64,000 bases of DNA, taken from positions 10,599,001-10,663,000 of the forward strand of contig JALDNG010000003.1 of assembly GCA_024349245.1 (NCBI GenBank). Reading direction: 5' to 3'. Under the pieces are notes generated by a model. That model searched no databases. It was not told where the DNA came from and saw nothing but the letters and a program-made list of their open reading frames with translations. Shown here piece by piece: positions 49,001 to 60,976 of the stretch. This DNA is from Neodontobutis hainanensis (lineage: Eukaryota; Chordata; Actinopteri; Gobiiformes; Odontobutidae). The position numbers and the translations under genes are program-made. How positions within the stretch are numbered: position 1 is the stretch's first letter; each line of letters opens with the position of its first letter.

Positions 49001-51288
49001 AATAGTGGTGACAAAAAGCAGAAATAGCCTAAATCATGTAAAACCATAAAAGCTGGTGTGTAATTTTGTTTACATGTGCTGAATAAATAAATAAAAAATA
49101 CTCTTCATTACTCAGCTGTACAACAAACCTGAGTAGGACATCAAGTGGTAAAATGAAATAAAATGCATACAAAATATAATGGTTACATCCTGCCAATTCC
49201 AAATATACCGTTTGGAATTGGCAGGATGTTTTGAGTTTTTGAACCATACAACCATAATAAGTGATGCATGTAGGTATGTTGTATTGTCTTTATTATTAAT
49301 AATACAGGGGCTTATGTAAAGTTATTAAATGTCATATTTTTTAAAAACACAATGTTAATTTTTTAAAACACGCCCTGTTTACGTTATAATAGTTTTGGAA
49401 GTTTTGGAATTGCAATTTTATTAATGTTTCAATTAGTAAAATTTACAAGAAAATTTGTCATGTAGTATTTTAATAACCCATAGAAAAGCTAATTTTGTTA
49501 TATTAATACACACATAAATCATCATGCATACATAAAAAACTCACTTTGTTTGTGCTACAAAACTTTCATTTTGTAGCACAACAAAGTGCCTTGGTAATGC
49601 TTGAATCTGCTTTAAAGTGGCTTGTTGTTGCCAGTGATGCTTCTTTTTCTAAGTAATTCTTTAGTAGTTTAATGATACAATTACAAGCACTAATTATGGA
49701 CTGTCTTATGGAATGTATTGCATGTACTGACACCATAACCATAACATTTACTGCCGTTCCCTCTGTTTTGGCATGTTGCATGAAGGGATCAATAAATTAG
49801 TTAAACAATCTTCAGCTCTAATTCAAAGTCTGTTTAAGCAATTCTCACCAGACTTGGTAGTTCTTGGGTTGCTCCTCAATGATCGCAGTGATGTACCTCA
49901 TCTCCTCCCTCAAGTCTTTTCCTAAAGCTTGCAGTAGTACTCGCCTGTAGTGCCTGTGCCAAAAAATTAAAAACCTTTTAACAGAAGATACAGACATCAA
50001 AGCAACCATGAGCATTTTTCTGTAGCATAAATATAAAAACAGTAAACATGTCAGCTGTGTACTAATGCTAACTCCTCACCACTCACCATACTGTGTAGTT
50101 AGCAGCATTCAGATCAATGGCATCAGCAACTAAAGCGAAGGCCCGGTCACTTCTTTCATCTTTCTTCAGCAGTGCACGGAAATAATCATAAACGTCTGCA
50201 ACTGTGTGAAGAAATATGTTTATATAAATTGTTGCAGCAACACCAAAAATCTATTTTACTGCTGTAAAGACTTTTGTAAAGATTATAAGATAGAGATACA
50301 AACATTAAATACAGGGCAAAGTAGTGAATGTTAAAAAGCTTTTGTTTAAAGGTTGTTTTTGATTTTGTTTTCTTTGGTATATTTAAATTACAATTACTTT
50401 TAATTTATATTTCTTTAAGCATTTCTTTCAGGTATGTTTTTTATAAGGTAAGAGTCGGCAGTAGCTCAGTAGGTAGAGTGGTTATCCTTCAACCGTAAAG
50501 TAGGTGGTTCGAATCCCACTCTCCCCACAGTTCATACTGTCGTTGTATCCTTGGGCAAGACACTTAACCCACCTTGCCTCACTGGTAATTACTGTAGAAC
50601 AATGTAAGTCGCTTTGGATAAAAGCATCAGCTAAATAGTCCACGGGTAAATTAAAAACAAAGTGCTGTATGAAAGAGTCTGAACTTTTATATTGCTACTG
50701 TGATTCTAAAACCACTGTGTGCCATATGAAGCAGCTGAGCTTACACTTATCAGAGTAGGCTATCTTCACCACAGGATTTGGTCCATCATCCTGAGGAACG
50801 GGCTCCAAGTCAGCCCACTCTTTCCTGTCTCTGTAACAATAACAAGGCAGATTTACAAGCACATAATCTCTAGTAATGCTCAAAGACAACCAGTGGATTT
50901 CACCACCGACCAGTTAGAAAGAGAGTAGCCACCAAATCTGAAACTTAAGCTTTTGTGGACTTGCGTTAATAGTTAGAATGTATACCTCAAATACGTACAC
51001 AATAAATGAGCAGGGGTTCAAAGTAAATGATAAAATAGCAACAATCTTATAAAAAATATTAATGTATCCATGTTTTAAAAAAATAGGACAATTTGTCACT
51101 AGGAGGTTGCCATTATGCTAGCCTGTGCTACCCAAATATTTAAGCAAAGATTCAAGTCTTTACCTGTAAAATATGTATCGGGTTGGATCCACATAATCTT
51201 CTTCGAGCTGGTCCTCAACTTCCACACTGAGATCTTTATCTTCGCTAATTTCTACCGATTCTGTTGTAGTTTCTTCTAGACCTGACAT
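46772..51288 (-). CDS. fnta: FNTA, farnesyl/geranylgeranyl transferase-I alpha subunit (complete, 9 exons)
   Basis: Shared alpha subunit of the cytosolic zinc enzymes that attach farnesyl or geranylgeranyl groups to CaaX cysteines. Coding exons in transcript order: 51164-51288, 50745-50830, 50087-50201, 49849-49953, 48742-48868, 48050-48198, 47679-47741, 47338-47530, 46772-46927. Together they give 1119 bases and 372 residues, close to the usual 370-380. All junctions keep phase and have GT/AG ends. After an acidic N-terminus come alpha-prenyltransferase repeats with the N-x-x-x-W-x-x-R pattern: 'NYTVWHYRR' (105-113), 'NYQVWHHRR' (140-148), 'NYHAWQHRQW' (174-183), 'NNSAWNQR' (exon 6) and 'NESAWNYL' (exon 7). 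Lys139 matches the catalytic-site lysine of the mammalian subunit (Lys164). The extended proline-rich tail of some mammalian forms is absent. The start ATG is the only one before the conserved region. Identification is firm. Confidence 0.97.
48963..48998. repeat. Poly-A/T tract of about 35 bases in fnta intron 4
   Basis: An uninterrupted run of A on the plus strand, hence poly-T in the transcript. It lies about 95 bases upstream of the exon 5 acceptor and is likely length-variable. Confidence 0.9.
49185..49229. repeat. Perfect 19-bp hairpin in fnta intron 4
   Basis: 'acatcctgccaattccaaa' (49185-49203) pairs exactly with 49211-49229 around a seven-base loop 'tataccg'. Confidence 0.9.
49542..49588. 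repeat. 20-21 bp hairpin with one bulge, fnta intron 4
   Basis: 49542-49562 (starts 'cactttgtttgtgctac') pairs with 49569-49588 except for one unpaired A, around the six-base loop 'ctttca'. It lies about 310 bases from the hairpin at 49185. Confidence 0.85.
50456..50635 (+). repeat. tRNA-derived SINE in fnta intron 2, antisense to the gene
   Basis: Near-complete copy: A box 'tagctcagtaggtagag', B box 'ggttcgaatcc', body 'cttgggcaagacacttaacc' and tail 'aagtcgctttggataaaagc'. Best head-to-tail example of the family here. Its direction is opposite to fnta. Confidence 0.88.
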
Positions 51289-51400
51289 TGCTACCTCGTT
51301 AGCTTAGCTTAATCCTTTTCACTTCTCGAACGGAGCCGGAAAAATGTAAACGAAACTTCCGGTCCGCGGTAAAAAAAAAAAAAAAAAAAGTAAAATAAAA
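51289..51400 (-). promoter_or_regulatory. fnta: fnta 5' flank with ETS-type site
   Basis: 'acttccggt' at 51355-51363 is a consensus ETS/GABP site (ACCGGAAGT on the gene strand), about 67 bases before the start codon. A second GGAA core ('gccggaaaa') lies at about 51335-51343. There is no TATA box, which fits a housekeeping promoter. A poly-A run follows at 51371. Confidence 0.55.
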
Positions 51401-52346
51401 TAGCCACTACATTTTACATTATAAGAAATAAGATTCTTATAACATATCACTTGTTGTTGGTTTTAATAGTAGTGAAACGTTTACACATTTTATTTTAAAT
51501 ATAGTAGCAAGTTACAACCATGTATCCATGGCTTCCATCAGTGCCAATTTCCGGGTTTTGTATCCATCCTCCATCTTTTGCAGTTTAAATAAATTTTGTT
51601 GTCACATAAATGGGCAAAGTGGCCAGAACCTGCATTTAAAACGATAATCTGCCTCCACCAGAATATTTTTCATGTCTTTAGAGGCATCGATAATCTTTGG
51701 CGCCATCTAACGACAAAGTTGTTCAATATGTCCACCTTTATATTGTGACCTATGTTGCTCTTCCAATTAAGACACTTTTAGTTCCGATATTTTATAAATC
51801 CGCAAATCTTGTTAAATATTTATGGTGGCAGCAAAATATTTTAATTTAATTTACCAGTTATTTATTTTATTGTACATTGTAACAATTGTTACTTATCTTC
51901 CACCACTACCACTTTTTTCTTTTGTATTTTACATATTTATCTGCGACTCCATGACCTTTGTTACACATCCTATGATCTTGACACACACTTAAGCCTCCCA
52001 TGCATAATGAATAAAAGTCTTTGCATCTCAGACAAAAAAAAAAAAAATGACTGTGGCCACAATACAAGCATAAAATGATTTCCTAAAACAAAGGTCAAGC
52101 TGAATTTTATTTTCAATAATGACTCTGGACATTATAAAAATAAATAGATGATTCACAGTCAGTTGATTATTATACAAATATTTTTATCAAAATTATGTAT
52201 GAGGGGTTTAACACATGCAGAATCAACATTCCACCAAGTGAACATGTTGGTTAATATTTGTCTTTACTGAATATAAAACCATTTGAAGAGACAGGTTGAA
52301 TACGCTCTTCGATGAAGTGTTCAATTAATGCTTGACCCAAAGTGTT
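51401..52346. other. Intergenic spacer between aup1 and fnta
   Basis: About 1 kb between the fnta 5' flank and the aup1 stop codon. TTTATT at 52106-52111 (complement of AATAAA) lies 236 bases past the aup1 stop and is its likeliest polyadenylation signal. Nothing else recognised. Confidence 0.5.
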
Positions 52347-55300
52347 TTAGTGACCGTCTTGACCTAGTCCATGTTTTTCGATATAGCGTCTGCAAAAGGG
52401 AGAGAAAAGGAAATAGTCAGCCTTTAATTTTGGAAGTTAACTAAAGATAGAGTAATTTGTGCTAAAAGAATTACTTGGTTCAGATCATATTTCATAATAT
52501 GGTTCATGTCCTTGGAAATGTAAAAACCATGACTACTTTGTACATTCAAATAAACTCGACTGATATTACAGCTTGACTGAGCTCGATGAGGCAGCTTTGA
52601 CTTGTCTTTTGTATATTATGAACCATTAAAAAAGGGTCAGTTAGTGGTCCGTTTAAAATACATGACACACTTCAAATCAATCTTTCATTAGCCACATTTC
52701 CACTAAGTGCTGCTGTATTGCACAGTTTGGTACATCATACAATTACCACACAAGGTTTAAATATGAGACGTAAATTTCTTTTTTTTTTAAGACATACACA
52801 CTGCAATCCACTAGTTTATAGAATCAAAGTAACAGAGCTTTCCCAGTTTACTACATATAAGGGACTCACTAATAAATGTCAGAGTAAAATGTTTTTAAAT
52901 CACAAAGTAAAAAAAAAAAAAGACTTTCCTTTTAATTCTCATTTTTGACTTATGATTCAGCAGTGTTCAGCTCCTTATAGTAACCACACTACTTGGTTAT
53001 TAAAGTGCTCTAGACACTTCCTTTCCGCTGAAAATGACAACTCTAACAGTGTGTAGTACCGCTCCAGTCGAAACATGCCTATTGTGCTGCCTATAGTTAA
53101 ACAATCTCACCTTCTTGCAAAATTATACAGGGCTTCTTTTCTCTCTTGGAGAGACAAATGTCTGTCAACTGGTGATTTTCCAAATGCTTTGGCAGCAGGC
53201 TGAGGAAGAAAGAGAGGCAACACAAATTTACAAAGTAAATTGTAGCACACACTAAATTCAATCAGCTGGTATTATATTAAGCTGAGAGTGGTACTCAAAC
53301 CTTTATGGTCGAAACGAAACTGGAGGTATAGCTGCTGAGAGAAGAACTGAAGGTGGACGTCCCGGATGCTTCCATTGTGGCCTCCTCTTTATTCTCCAGT
53401 AGATTTGTTATGGTTGTGTCAACACAGTCAGTCTTAGCTGTACAAAAGATTAAAGTGTAAGGCGGTTGACTGGTGCATGTTTTAAACTTAAGAGATCAGC
53501 TGCTCACCCAAGTCTTTAGTGATAACATTCATTGGGACGTGAGGTAGCACATCCTTCACCTGCTGGGCCATTTTAGCAATCCTCCGATCATCTGTGCCCA
53601 GATTTTGAATAAAACCAAGGCCAATAGAGGCAGGTCTGACACCTAGGATCAAGAAATCCAACAGCTCAAATACGAGACTAAATTGGTTGATGTGTTTGTT
53701 TGAAATATCTTACTCGTAGTTGTCTGTGGCACAGTGTGTCTTTTCCTTTTCATGTGCTCTGCTTTGTCAGCTTTGGTGAGTTTGGTGGAGACGAGGCCAA
53801 GTTCAGAGGCCACCAGCTAAAACAAACAGAAATATTTACAGCATAAGATCAAAAGAAATGTTAAAACATTATTCCAAAGCTGTACAAATCTAACATACAA
53901 CAGAAGTAAATTACACAAACAATGTGTACCATAGTAAAGTCTTTAGCTTGCGTTTACTTTACCTATTTTCCTCACTTAGAAAATACAGTTTTACCTCCTG
54001 GACTTTGTCTGCAAACTCCTGTGAGGATTCACCATCTTGTCTGGACACTGGAGGCAGCCAGCTTTGGAAATAATGAAAAACATCATAACTTAGACAAGAT
54101 AAATCTTTACCAATCACAGAAAAGGTACTTGGTAAGACTTAAACAGTTTACATAACTCAGATTTAATTAAATTTGAACATTTATTAGACCACTGTTACTT
54201 TTGCAGAATTACTTTTATGTATTTGCCAATAGCTTAAAAGCCGTTAATAAGACAAATTGACTTTTTACCTTACATAATACACGGTAAACGGAACAAAAAA
54301 TGTCCACATGAGCTCCACCAGCCAGCCTGACTCTGGGATGCTCTGAAGAAATAAAGGTTATTGTCATTAATTACTCATTTATAAGACAACCGTACTCTTT
54401 GTGTTTATGTGCTGTAACGCTCTGTAGTAGTGATTTGAAGTGTCAGTAATTTATTGAGATATTTATTAAGCCTCAACCACTGTTAAATAATTTTTAATCC
54501 CAAAGCTTGAAGTAGCCCAGATTCAGCAGCATCCTGCCACATGGCTGCTTCATTTCTGTAATGACTCTGTAAAAGTGTGGGCTTCACTTTTCCCTACGGG
54601 CCACAGGACAGAGACTAGTTAAACAAAAATTACTTGTAGTTACTGGCAGAGTAATACCTTTCAATAAAGCAGCCGTTAGAGAGGTAAAGTCAAATTATCT
54701 GCTTTATGAGTACCTCATACTGCCAATGCTAAATAAAGGCTAAAAATGGAAAATAAAACATTTAATGAAAAGGATGATATCTTTTTGTGCGGTTTATTTG
54801 GCACAAGTATTTCTTCATTATGTTAAGTTATGCAAAGGGAAGTATCATTGGAAATAAAAATATTTTTATGTCTGTTTTTTTTTTTAAATAACATTACCAA
54901 AGCAATGAATGGTCTGGACACCCGTAAAGCCAAAGGTTGAATAGGTTCAGTCAGGGAGAATGACCAGGAGCTGAACAAGGAAAAGATTGTGTTAGTAACA
55001 TAAATTGATACAAAACAGACTTTTACAGGGGCTTACACCTCGTTCGACTTATAATTAAGTTCCTCCCTCAAATGCTAATAACCAGCCAGCTACTCCATAC
55101 TCTCGGACCCCCAGTTAATTTTCTGTGGTTTTATTTATTGTTGGATGTGCTAGAGACAAAGTTATTTCAATCCAATTGCAGTGCAGCCGACTCAACCTGA
55201 ACCTACTTATCTGAAACAGAAACAGGCTCTTTTTGATTAACAAATACTGAATATGATATGGCATTGTCTTTTGATGGCAAGTTACAGTACTACTCAAAAA

Positions 55301-58300
55301 TAAGATCTAATCTTTGACATGTTGTTCTCCACACTTTGTCTTTGTGTGAGTCTAAGAATAGGACAGTACCCATCCTGGCTGGGCCCTGATTAAAGACAGC
55401 CATAAATCCATTTTGCAGTTTCTTCACCTTCGTACTCTTTTCCCCAGATAGCGCTCTAAAGGAAAATTAGTAGTGAGAAAAACTGTCAAAGCAAATTACC
55501 TCTATTTCAAAGTGCTGTGAACAAAGGGTGATACTTTGTAGCCGGCTTAATCAAATCACTTTCAGGGAGGGAGGCCAAAACACTAACTGTATTCTTGAAT
55601 AATGGTACATACATTTAATTTGTGCTCATGTTCAGTGACAGGAATACTGACCTGAACTTGAGCAGTCCAGCACGGCCGTTGGTGGTGTCCTCTTCAGGGA
55701 AAAGGAGTAGAGGCGGAGTGTCTTCAGTGGAGCAGTATCTCCGCAAAGACTCTCCGACCGCTGCCTGACCGGACGCCTGATGGATTTCCATAAAACCTCG
55801 GGCCCAGCAGACGAAGCCTGTAGAGCCTTCTAACTGAGGCTAAAGACAAATCAGACAAAATTACCAAACACTGAAAGTACAACAGGGCTGCACAATATAT
55901 AGCCAATATCCCATTATCTCATTACCAAACGTGTGCAGTATTTTTGCACAGATGTAATGCAAAAATTATCCACACATATTTGGCCAATCAGAGCCTAAAG
56001 GTTGGTGACACCGCAGCAAACAGAGAAAGAGTGATTTAGTTTAGAGCTGTAAATTTCTGTGGACTATTTTATTAATTTATTTTCCACCACTAATCCTTTG
56101 GGGGGGTTGAAGCAGGGTTGAAGGGTAGTCTATCAGACCCCAAACAGAAACAGATATTACAAGTTGCACTATCATTGCATTATTGATCAGCCCGTCAAGG
56201 TTTATTTCAAAGTCAAAGACAAATTTATTTCTATAGCACATTTACAGATGGCTGAGCCACACCAAAGTGCTTCACAATAAAGTGCAAAAATAATATATTA
56301 ATAGATTAAAATACGATACAATAGGTAAAAATGCAATAACTCCAGGAGTTAAAATAATGTAAAAGAACATTTGAAAAGTAGCCAGGGGTCACTGTATAGT
56401 GGGACATTAAAAGAGACTCTAATCAAAGGCTAGAGAATAGAGGTGAGTCTTCAAAAGAGACTTAAAAATGTTTAGAGACTGGGCTGCACGGATGTGGAGG
56501 GGGAGGCAGTTCCAGAGTCTGGGGGCTGCTACTGCAAAGGCTCTGTCCCCTTTTTATTTAAACCTATAATCCTGGTATCACAGTATATGCATATCTGGAA
56601 ATCTGCAAAATATGTCTACAGTGCTGCAATTGCATGGCTTTTACTAAAAATACACAGCATCATATGAAGGATTTTTACATTCACAGCCAACCATTATCTT
56701 TACAATCTTCTACTGAATTGTTTGTGTTATTTTGTGTTTGTTATCTGATAAGATGTAGCATTACATACATCATGGCTTCCTGCGTAAAACGTGTGAACAC
56801 AGTATTACTCACAGTATTGCAGGACGTCAGGAGGTTGATTATGTTGTGGTCGAACTCCGTCACATGATTGCAAATGTACAGCTTGGTGTTTTTGTCTCTG
56901 GATCGAGGGTTTTTCTGTCTCACGTGCATCCCCAGGACCGAGCACATCGTTCGGACAATAAACCTATGAGAAAAATCAGACCATTGTTAAGTTTAGGTCA
57001 TTTCCAAATGTAAGAAAAAAAAATCAAATATTACTAGGGATGTAACAATTCACTCAACTCAGGATTTGATTCACAAATCTCTTTTAGAAATTAGGTTGAG
57101 ACAAACTAGAAGTGAACAAGTGCATTTTTATTAATTCACAAATCAGTTCCAATGCCTTTTGGTAAAGTGGATTATTTTATGCTGCCACAGTTCTGATTTG
57201 ATTGAGGATGAGACTTCCTTAATATCAACATCCACACTATTGTCACCATGCTAGAAATTGTTGAAAGCGAGTTTGCAGTAAACAGAATTAATTGTGATTA
57301 AATTAACATCTCAACCGAATGGAAACGTAGAAACGTCTCATGTGAATCATTTTTAACTGGTTCACGGATAATCGTTACATCCCTACATATAACACAAACA
57401 TTTTTTGTCAAAAAAGTTATAAAAGTGCTTACCTTCTAACAAAGCTTTCAGGAAGTGCACAGCTCACCAAGAAGATGTGAACTCCAATGAAAATCCGTAT
57501 GAGTGTTAAACAAACGCCAACAGGGAAATAAATGAGCAACAGCAGGAGAACAAGTGGGTCTTTGGGAAACCTGTTCAAACAAAGACAAAACATATTTGGT
57601 AATTTTTATCATGAGTGTAAAGGGCTTTGGAATTCTCCATAACCTTTAACCAAAAATCAATAAAACAAAGAATGCCTAAAATTTTCTCTATTCATTTGTA
57701 ACAACCACCAAAAATATATATAAAAAAATATATTATAATACTTTTAACCAGATTTCAAATTTGTGTTTTGGAATATACTTGGAAGATACATCAATTGTGT
57801 ATTAGACTATAAAATATTAATACTCCCTGCATTTATCCATCTTCAAAAAATAATATAGTGCTACACTACAGAATTGCCTGGAAGGAGCCATTACTTTCCG
57901 TTACAGCTGCAGAGCAAACAAACTAAGCACTGCTGGAGGAGAAGCACACCCATGTTTCTTTTTTTAAGTTCATGTCCCTGTACAGCTGGGGTGGGCAATT
58001 ATTTATCCTCAAGTGCCACATTAGAACATGGTACTCTTGTGAAGGGCCGGGCCAACACAGTTAACTCATTTATGCTCAAGTAAAAACTCGCTCTGGCTAA
58101 ATGTAGAGATTTTAGCTTTAGAAAGGGTTATTAACATTTGGAGCATGTCATAGTGGAATCAACTGATCAATGCAGAATATTGAAAGAAAAAGACAAATAT
58201 ATGCAATCTTTAACTATCAATAAATTATTAGTAAATGCTTGGTGTTACAGAGGTTAGAGAACTGCGAGGGCATCTCCGGTGCTGCCCTTAAATACCCCCA

Positions 58301-60325
58301 TCTTTAAGACAGGAAGTATTTTGTTGAAATTGGAAACTGCATCTCAGACCTAATGGTTTTGACCTGGTCCAACAGCAGTCCATCCTGGGACCCCTTTTGT
58401 TCAATCTTTACATGTTTCCTCTGGGCCAGTTAATTTGCAGTAATGATGTTCCACAACTCTGCAGATGACCCTCAGATGTATATCTCACTAAAAGCAGGCG
58501 ACTATGGGCCTGTGGACTCACTCAGGTATTATCTTCGGCCCACACACACACAAAGGGAAGCGCCTCGATCATAACAACAGTCACCTCGAGTCACTTTCCC
58601 TAAAGCCTACAAATCAAGTTAGAAATCTGGGGGTAATAATGGACTCAGACTTGAACATTAACAGCCACATTAAAGAAATAACATTCACAGCTTTTTTACC
58701 ATCTGAAAAAAATTGGCAGAATCAAAGGTACTGTGTCTAAGGTACTGTGAAGACACTTATCCATGCATTTATTTCCAGCAGGTTAAACTACGGCAACAGT
58801 CTGCTCACTGAACTCACTAAGTGAGCTGTAAGACAACTGCAGTAAAAAACAGGACGGTGCTGCTCGAGTCCTGACTAGGACCAGAAGGTATGACTGTATT
58901 AGTCCTGTCCTCAAGTCTTTATACTTCTTGTCTCTCAGAGGCTAGAGTTTAAAGCAACTCTGCTGGTTCTCCATGGCTATCCACGGCTCAGCGCCAAAGT
59001 ACAACTCTGACATGTTAGTCTTATATGAACCATCAGGGACTCTGAGAACCTCAGGTCTCCTGCTGGTGCCCAGGGTCAGGATTAAACACGGTGAGGGAAC
59101 GTCTCAGTTTTCTGCAGCTAAAATCTGGAACAGTCTTCCAGAGGTGAGACAGGCCCCTACCATTGATTGTTTATATAGTGGATATAATCCGCCCATTGGT
59201 CCCCTATTTACTGATATTGTTGTTACGATTCGGCAATAAAATAGCCATTACATCTGGACTTTTTGGCTTTTACTCCATAGTAAAACAATAGTTTTTAAAT
59301 AGCATAAACGGACGTAATAATCAAATCAAAACAAAAAAAGGGAGGGGTAAAAAGAAATATTAGTTTCAAAATTACATTGGATGCTTGATGTGAAATAACA
59401 ATTTAATGGTTCAACAGATATTTCACAAAGTAACAAAGAGTGGCAGGGCTCAGGACCATCTCATGAGAACACAGCTTGTTAAAATCCGTCACATCAACAC
59501 AAAGTGACAAGAGAATTTGAGTTTGCAGTATCTGTTTATAGTTTATTAGTAAGATTACATTCAGAAACGTTATGTTAGTTTAGAAAATATACTGTTGTAA
59601 TACCGCAGTTTAGACTTCCACACAGCTGCTTGTTTTGAAACAGAGTGGAGTAATCAGCCACTGGTTTCATTTTCTGCCAATCATTACACGTGTCTCTCTA
59701 GGATTATGTAAAAGGGCTGCTATGAAACAGTCCTAATCCGTTTTGATAAATAAAAGAATTGTTGAAAGATTTAATTTATAATCTCTCCTTTGTTTGTAGA
59801 CAGTATTTTCTTTGTTATTGAAAACCAGTGTTTACGCAATATCAGGTACACCAATAATAACAGCTCTGTAATTTGTTGATGGGGTAAATACAGCAAAGTG
59901 GCGGTCGTGTACAAAAATTAACAATATATAGACAGACTGTATTCGCTTGTAATTGTGTTTAAACTTGACATAATATTTACAACCACACATTCACCAATGT
60001 GTTATCTGATATGGCTAGCGTTTTTTTTTTGCGTTCACAAGCATTTTCCTAAAGTTTTATCACTAACGCAAAGAGATTCAAATTAATATTGGCTGAACAT
60101 GATCGGTCAGACAAAGTTAGCCAGGTAGCTATAAATATCCGTCTATCAAACATAATAGCAGTAGTTGTAGAGCTAGCATTAGCGGTCACGGTGGACGTAA
60201 AGCCAGCATTTTTTTCTTTAAAAAATTGTTTAGCGTTTAATGTGTTGCAATAGGTTAAACGTTTCCAAGTTTTAGCTGACTTACCGACGAAAGTCATACA
60301 TGTCTTCAATTCCCCGAGTCTCCAT
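52347..60325 (-). CDS. aup1: AUP1, ER/lipid-droplet acyltransferase-like protein with CUE domain (complete, 12 exons)
   Basis: Monotopic ER and lipid-droplet protein that recruits the ubiquitin-conjugating enzyme UBE2G2 for ER-associated degradation and affects droplet clustering. Coding exons in transcript order: 60285-60325, 57433-57570, 56813-56963, 55652-55839, 54898-54970, 54269-54342, 53995-54061, 53714-53816, 53508-53642, 53301-53437, 53111-53199, 52347-52389. They give 1239 bases and 412 residues (human about 410), with phase kept throughout. In order: a hydrophobic hairpin (about 19-50) with 'FLVSCALPESFVRRF'; an acyltransferase-like domain with 'NHVTEFDHN' (92-100) and 'LLLFPEEDTTNGR' (154-166); a CUE domain (about 296-338) with 'VKDVLPHVP' and 'ITNLLEN'; and a C-terminal UBE2G2-binding segment with 'LQERKEALYNFARRRY'. 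The start codon directly precedes a short exon, as in relatives. Identification is firm. Confidence 0.97.
52688..53073. mobile_element. MITE-like element in aup1 intron 11
   Basis: The left end 'catttccactaagtgctgct' and the complement of the right end 'gtttcgactggagcggtac' are inverted ends of the same family as 46258-46746. The interior is AT-rich and non-coding. Confidence 0.65.
56205..56560. repeat. Interspersed repeat in aup1 intron 3, probably a retroelement tail
   Basis: 'gacaaatttatttctatagc' with 'ccaaagtgcttcacaataaa' at the left and 'ggcagttccagagtctgggg' at the right follow the order of a common fish repeat in reverse orientation. Family not named. Confidence 0.5.
57983..58243. 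mobile_element. hAT-like non-autonomous element, left end, in aup1 intron 1
   Basis: Begins 'cagctggggtgggcaatt', followed by 'aagtgccacattagaaca' and 'gtgaagggccgggcc', a hAT-type end. 'attattagtaaatgcttgg' at 58225-58243 matches the copy near 25700. The other end is missing. Confidence 0.55.
58330..59200 (+). mobile_element. L2-type LINE fragment, broken, in aup1 intron 1
   Basis: Reading across frames, 'ILGPLLFNLYMFPLG' is followed by a reverse transcriptase active-site box of the type YADDxQ-MYIS (about 58455-58490), then 'RNLGVIMDSDLNINSHIKE' (about 58624-58680), 'HAFISSRLNYGNSLL' and 'SGTLRTSGLLLVPR'. Several stops and frameshifts are present. It is older than, or more damaged than, the copy at 16540, and is antisense to aup1. 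Confidence 0.85.
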
Positions 60326-60660
60326 TTCAGTCTTCAGACTTTAGCTCAGAGGCTAACTAATGCTAATGCTAAGAGAGCGAGAGGAGCCTAAAAATAAAAC
60401 TAGTCATAATACCGTTCACATCCGCAGTTTTGCCACTCGTGGTGAAATCTGATAACCTAATGTTGTTCCAACAAATGGGAAATGTGAGAAAAAACAGTTT
60501 TCTGAGAGGAAAGACATTAACTTAAAATGTTAGTGGTCGACAGATGTGTAAGCTCTAAGTAAGGAATCCGCGGTGCATTTGTTTGAGCTTAAAAAAAAGC
60601 AACGACAACAAAAGCACTTCCGGTGAGGCTTCCGGTTTAACAGCTCCTTCACAATAAAGT
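60326..60660 (-). promoter_or_regulatory. aup1: aup1 5' flank with paired ETS-type sites
   Basis: 'acttccggt' at 60616-60624 and 'cttccggtt' at 60629-60637 are two ETS-type sites 13 bases apart, about 290 bases before the aup1 start codon. There is no TATA box. Together with fnta this suggests similar housekeeping promoters. Confidence 0.5.
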
Positions 60661-60907
60661 TGTTTTTGTGTTATGGTTGTTTTTATATATTTGTATATTT
60701 TTTCTAATTTTTCGGTTCTGGACCTTTAACCATTTTTGTTTTTATTGTTATTTTATAATAATTATTGTTTTTCTTATTGCTACATAACTTTTTACAAAGT
60801 TTTATATTTAAACATATATTTCAAAATTATAGAGTCAGTCACTCAAAAAGGAATGTTTGTACGGACCCTCTGGTCTCACTATGTAAAAAAAAAATATATA
60901 TATGTAA

Positions 60908-60976
60908 CTAAGTCGTGGCCACGAGATACGCTAAGTCGTGGCCACGAGATAAGCTAAGTCGTGGCCACGAGATAAG
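60908..60976. repeat. Three tandem 23-bp palindromic units in the left foldback arm
   Basis: Three head-to-tail copies of a 23-bp unit, 'ctaagtcgtggccacgag' plus five bases, start at 60908, 60931 and 60954. The core 'tcgtggccacga' is a perfect 12-bp palindrome. Confidence 0.95.

Noticed and set aside
60908..60976. Regularly spaced palindromic repeats that might suggest a CRISPR array
   Set aside because: Units are directly tandem with no spacers, lie inside a transposon arm, and the genome is eukaryotic.
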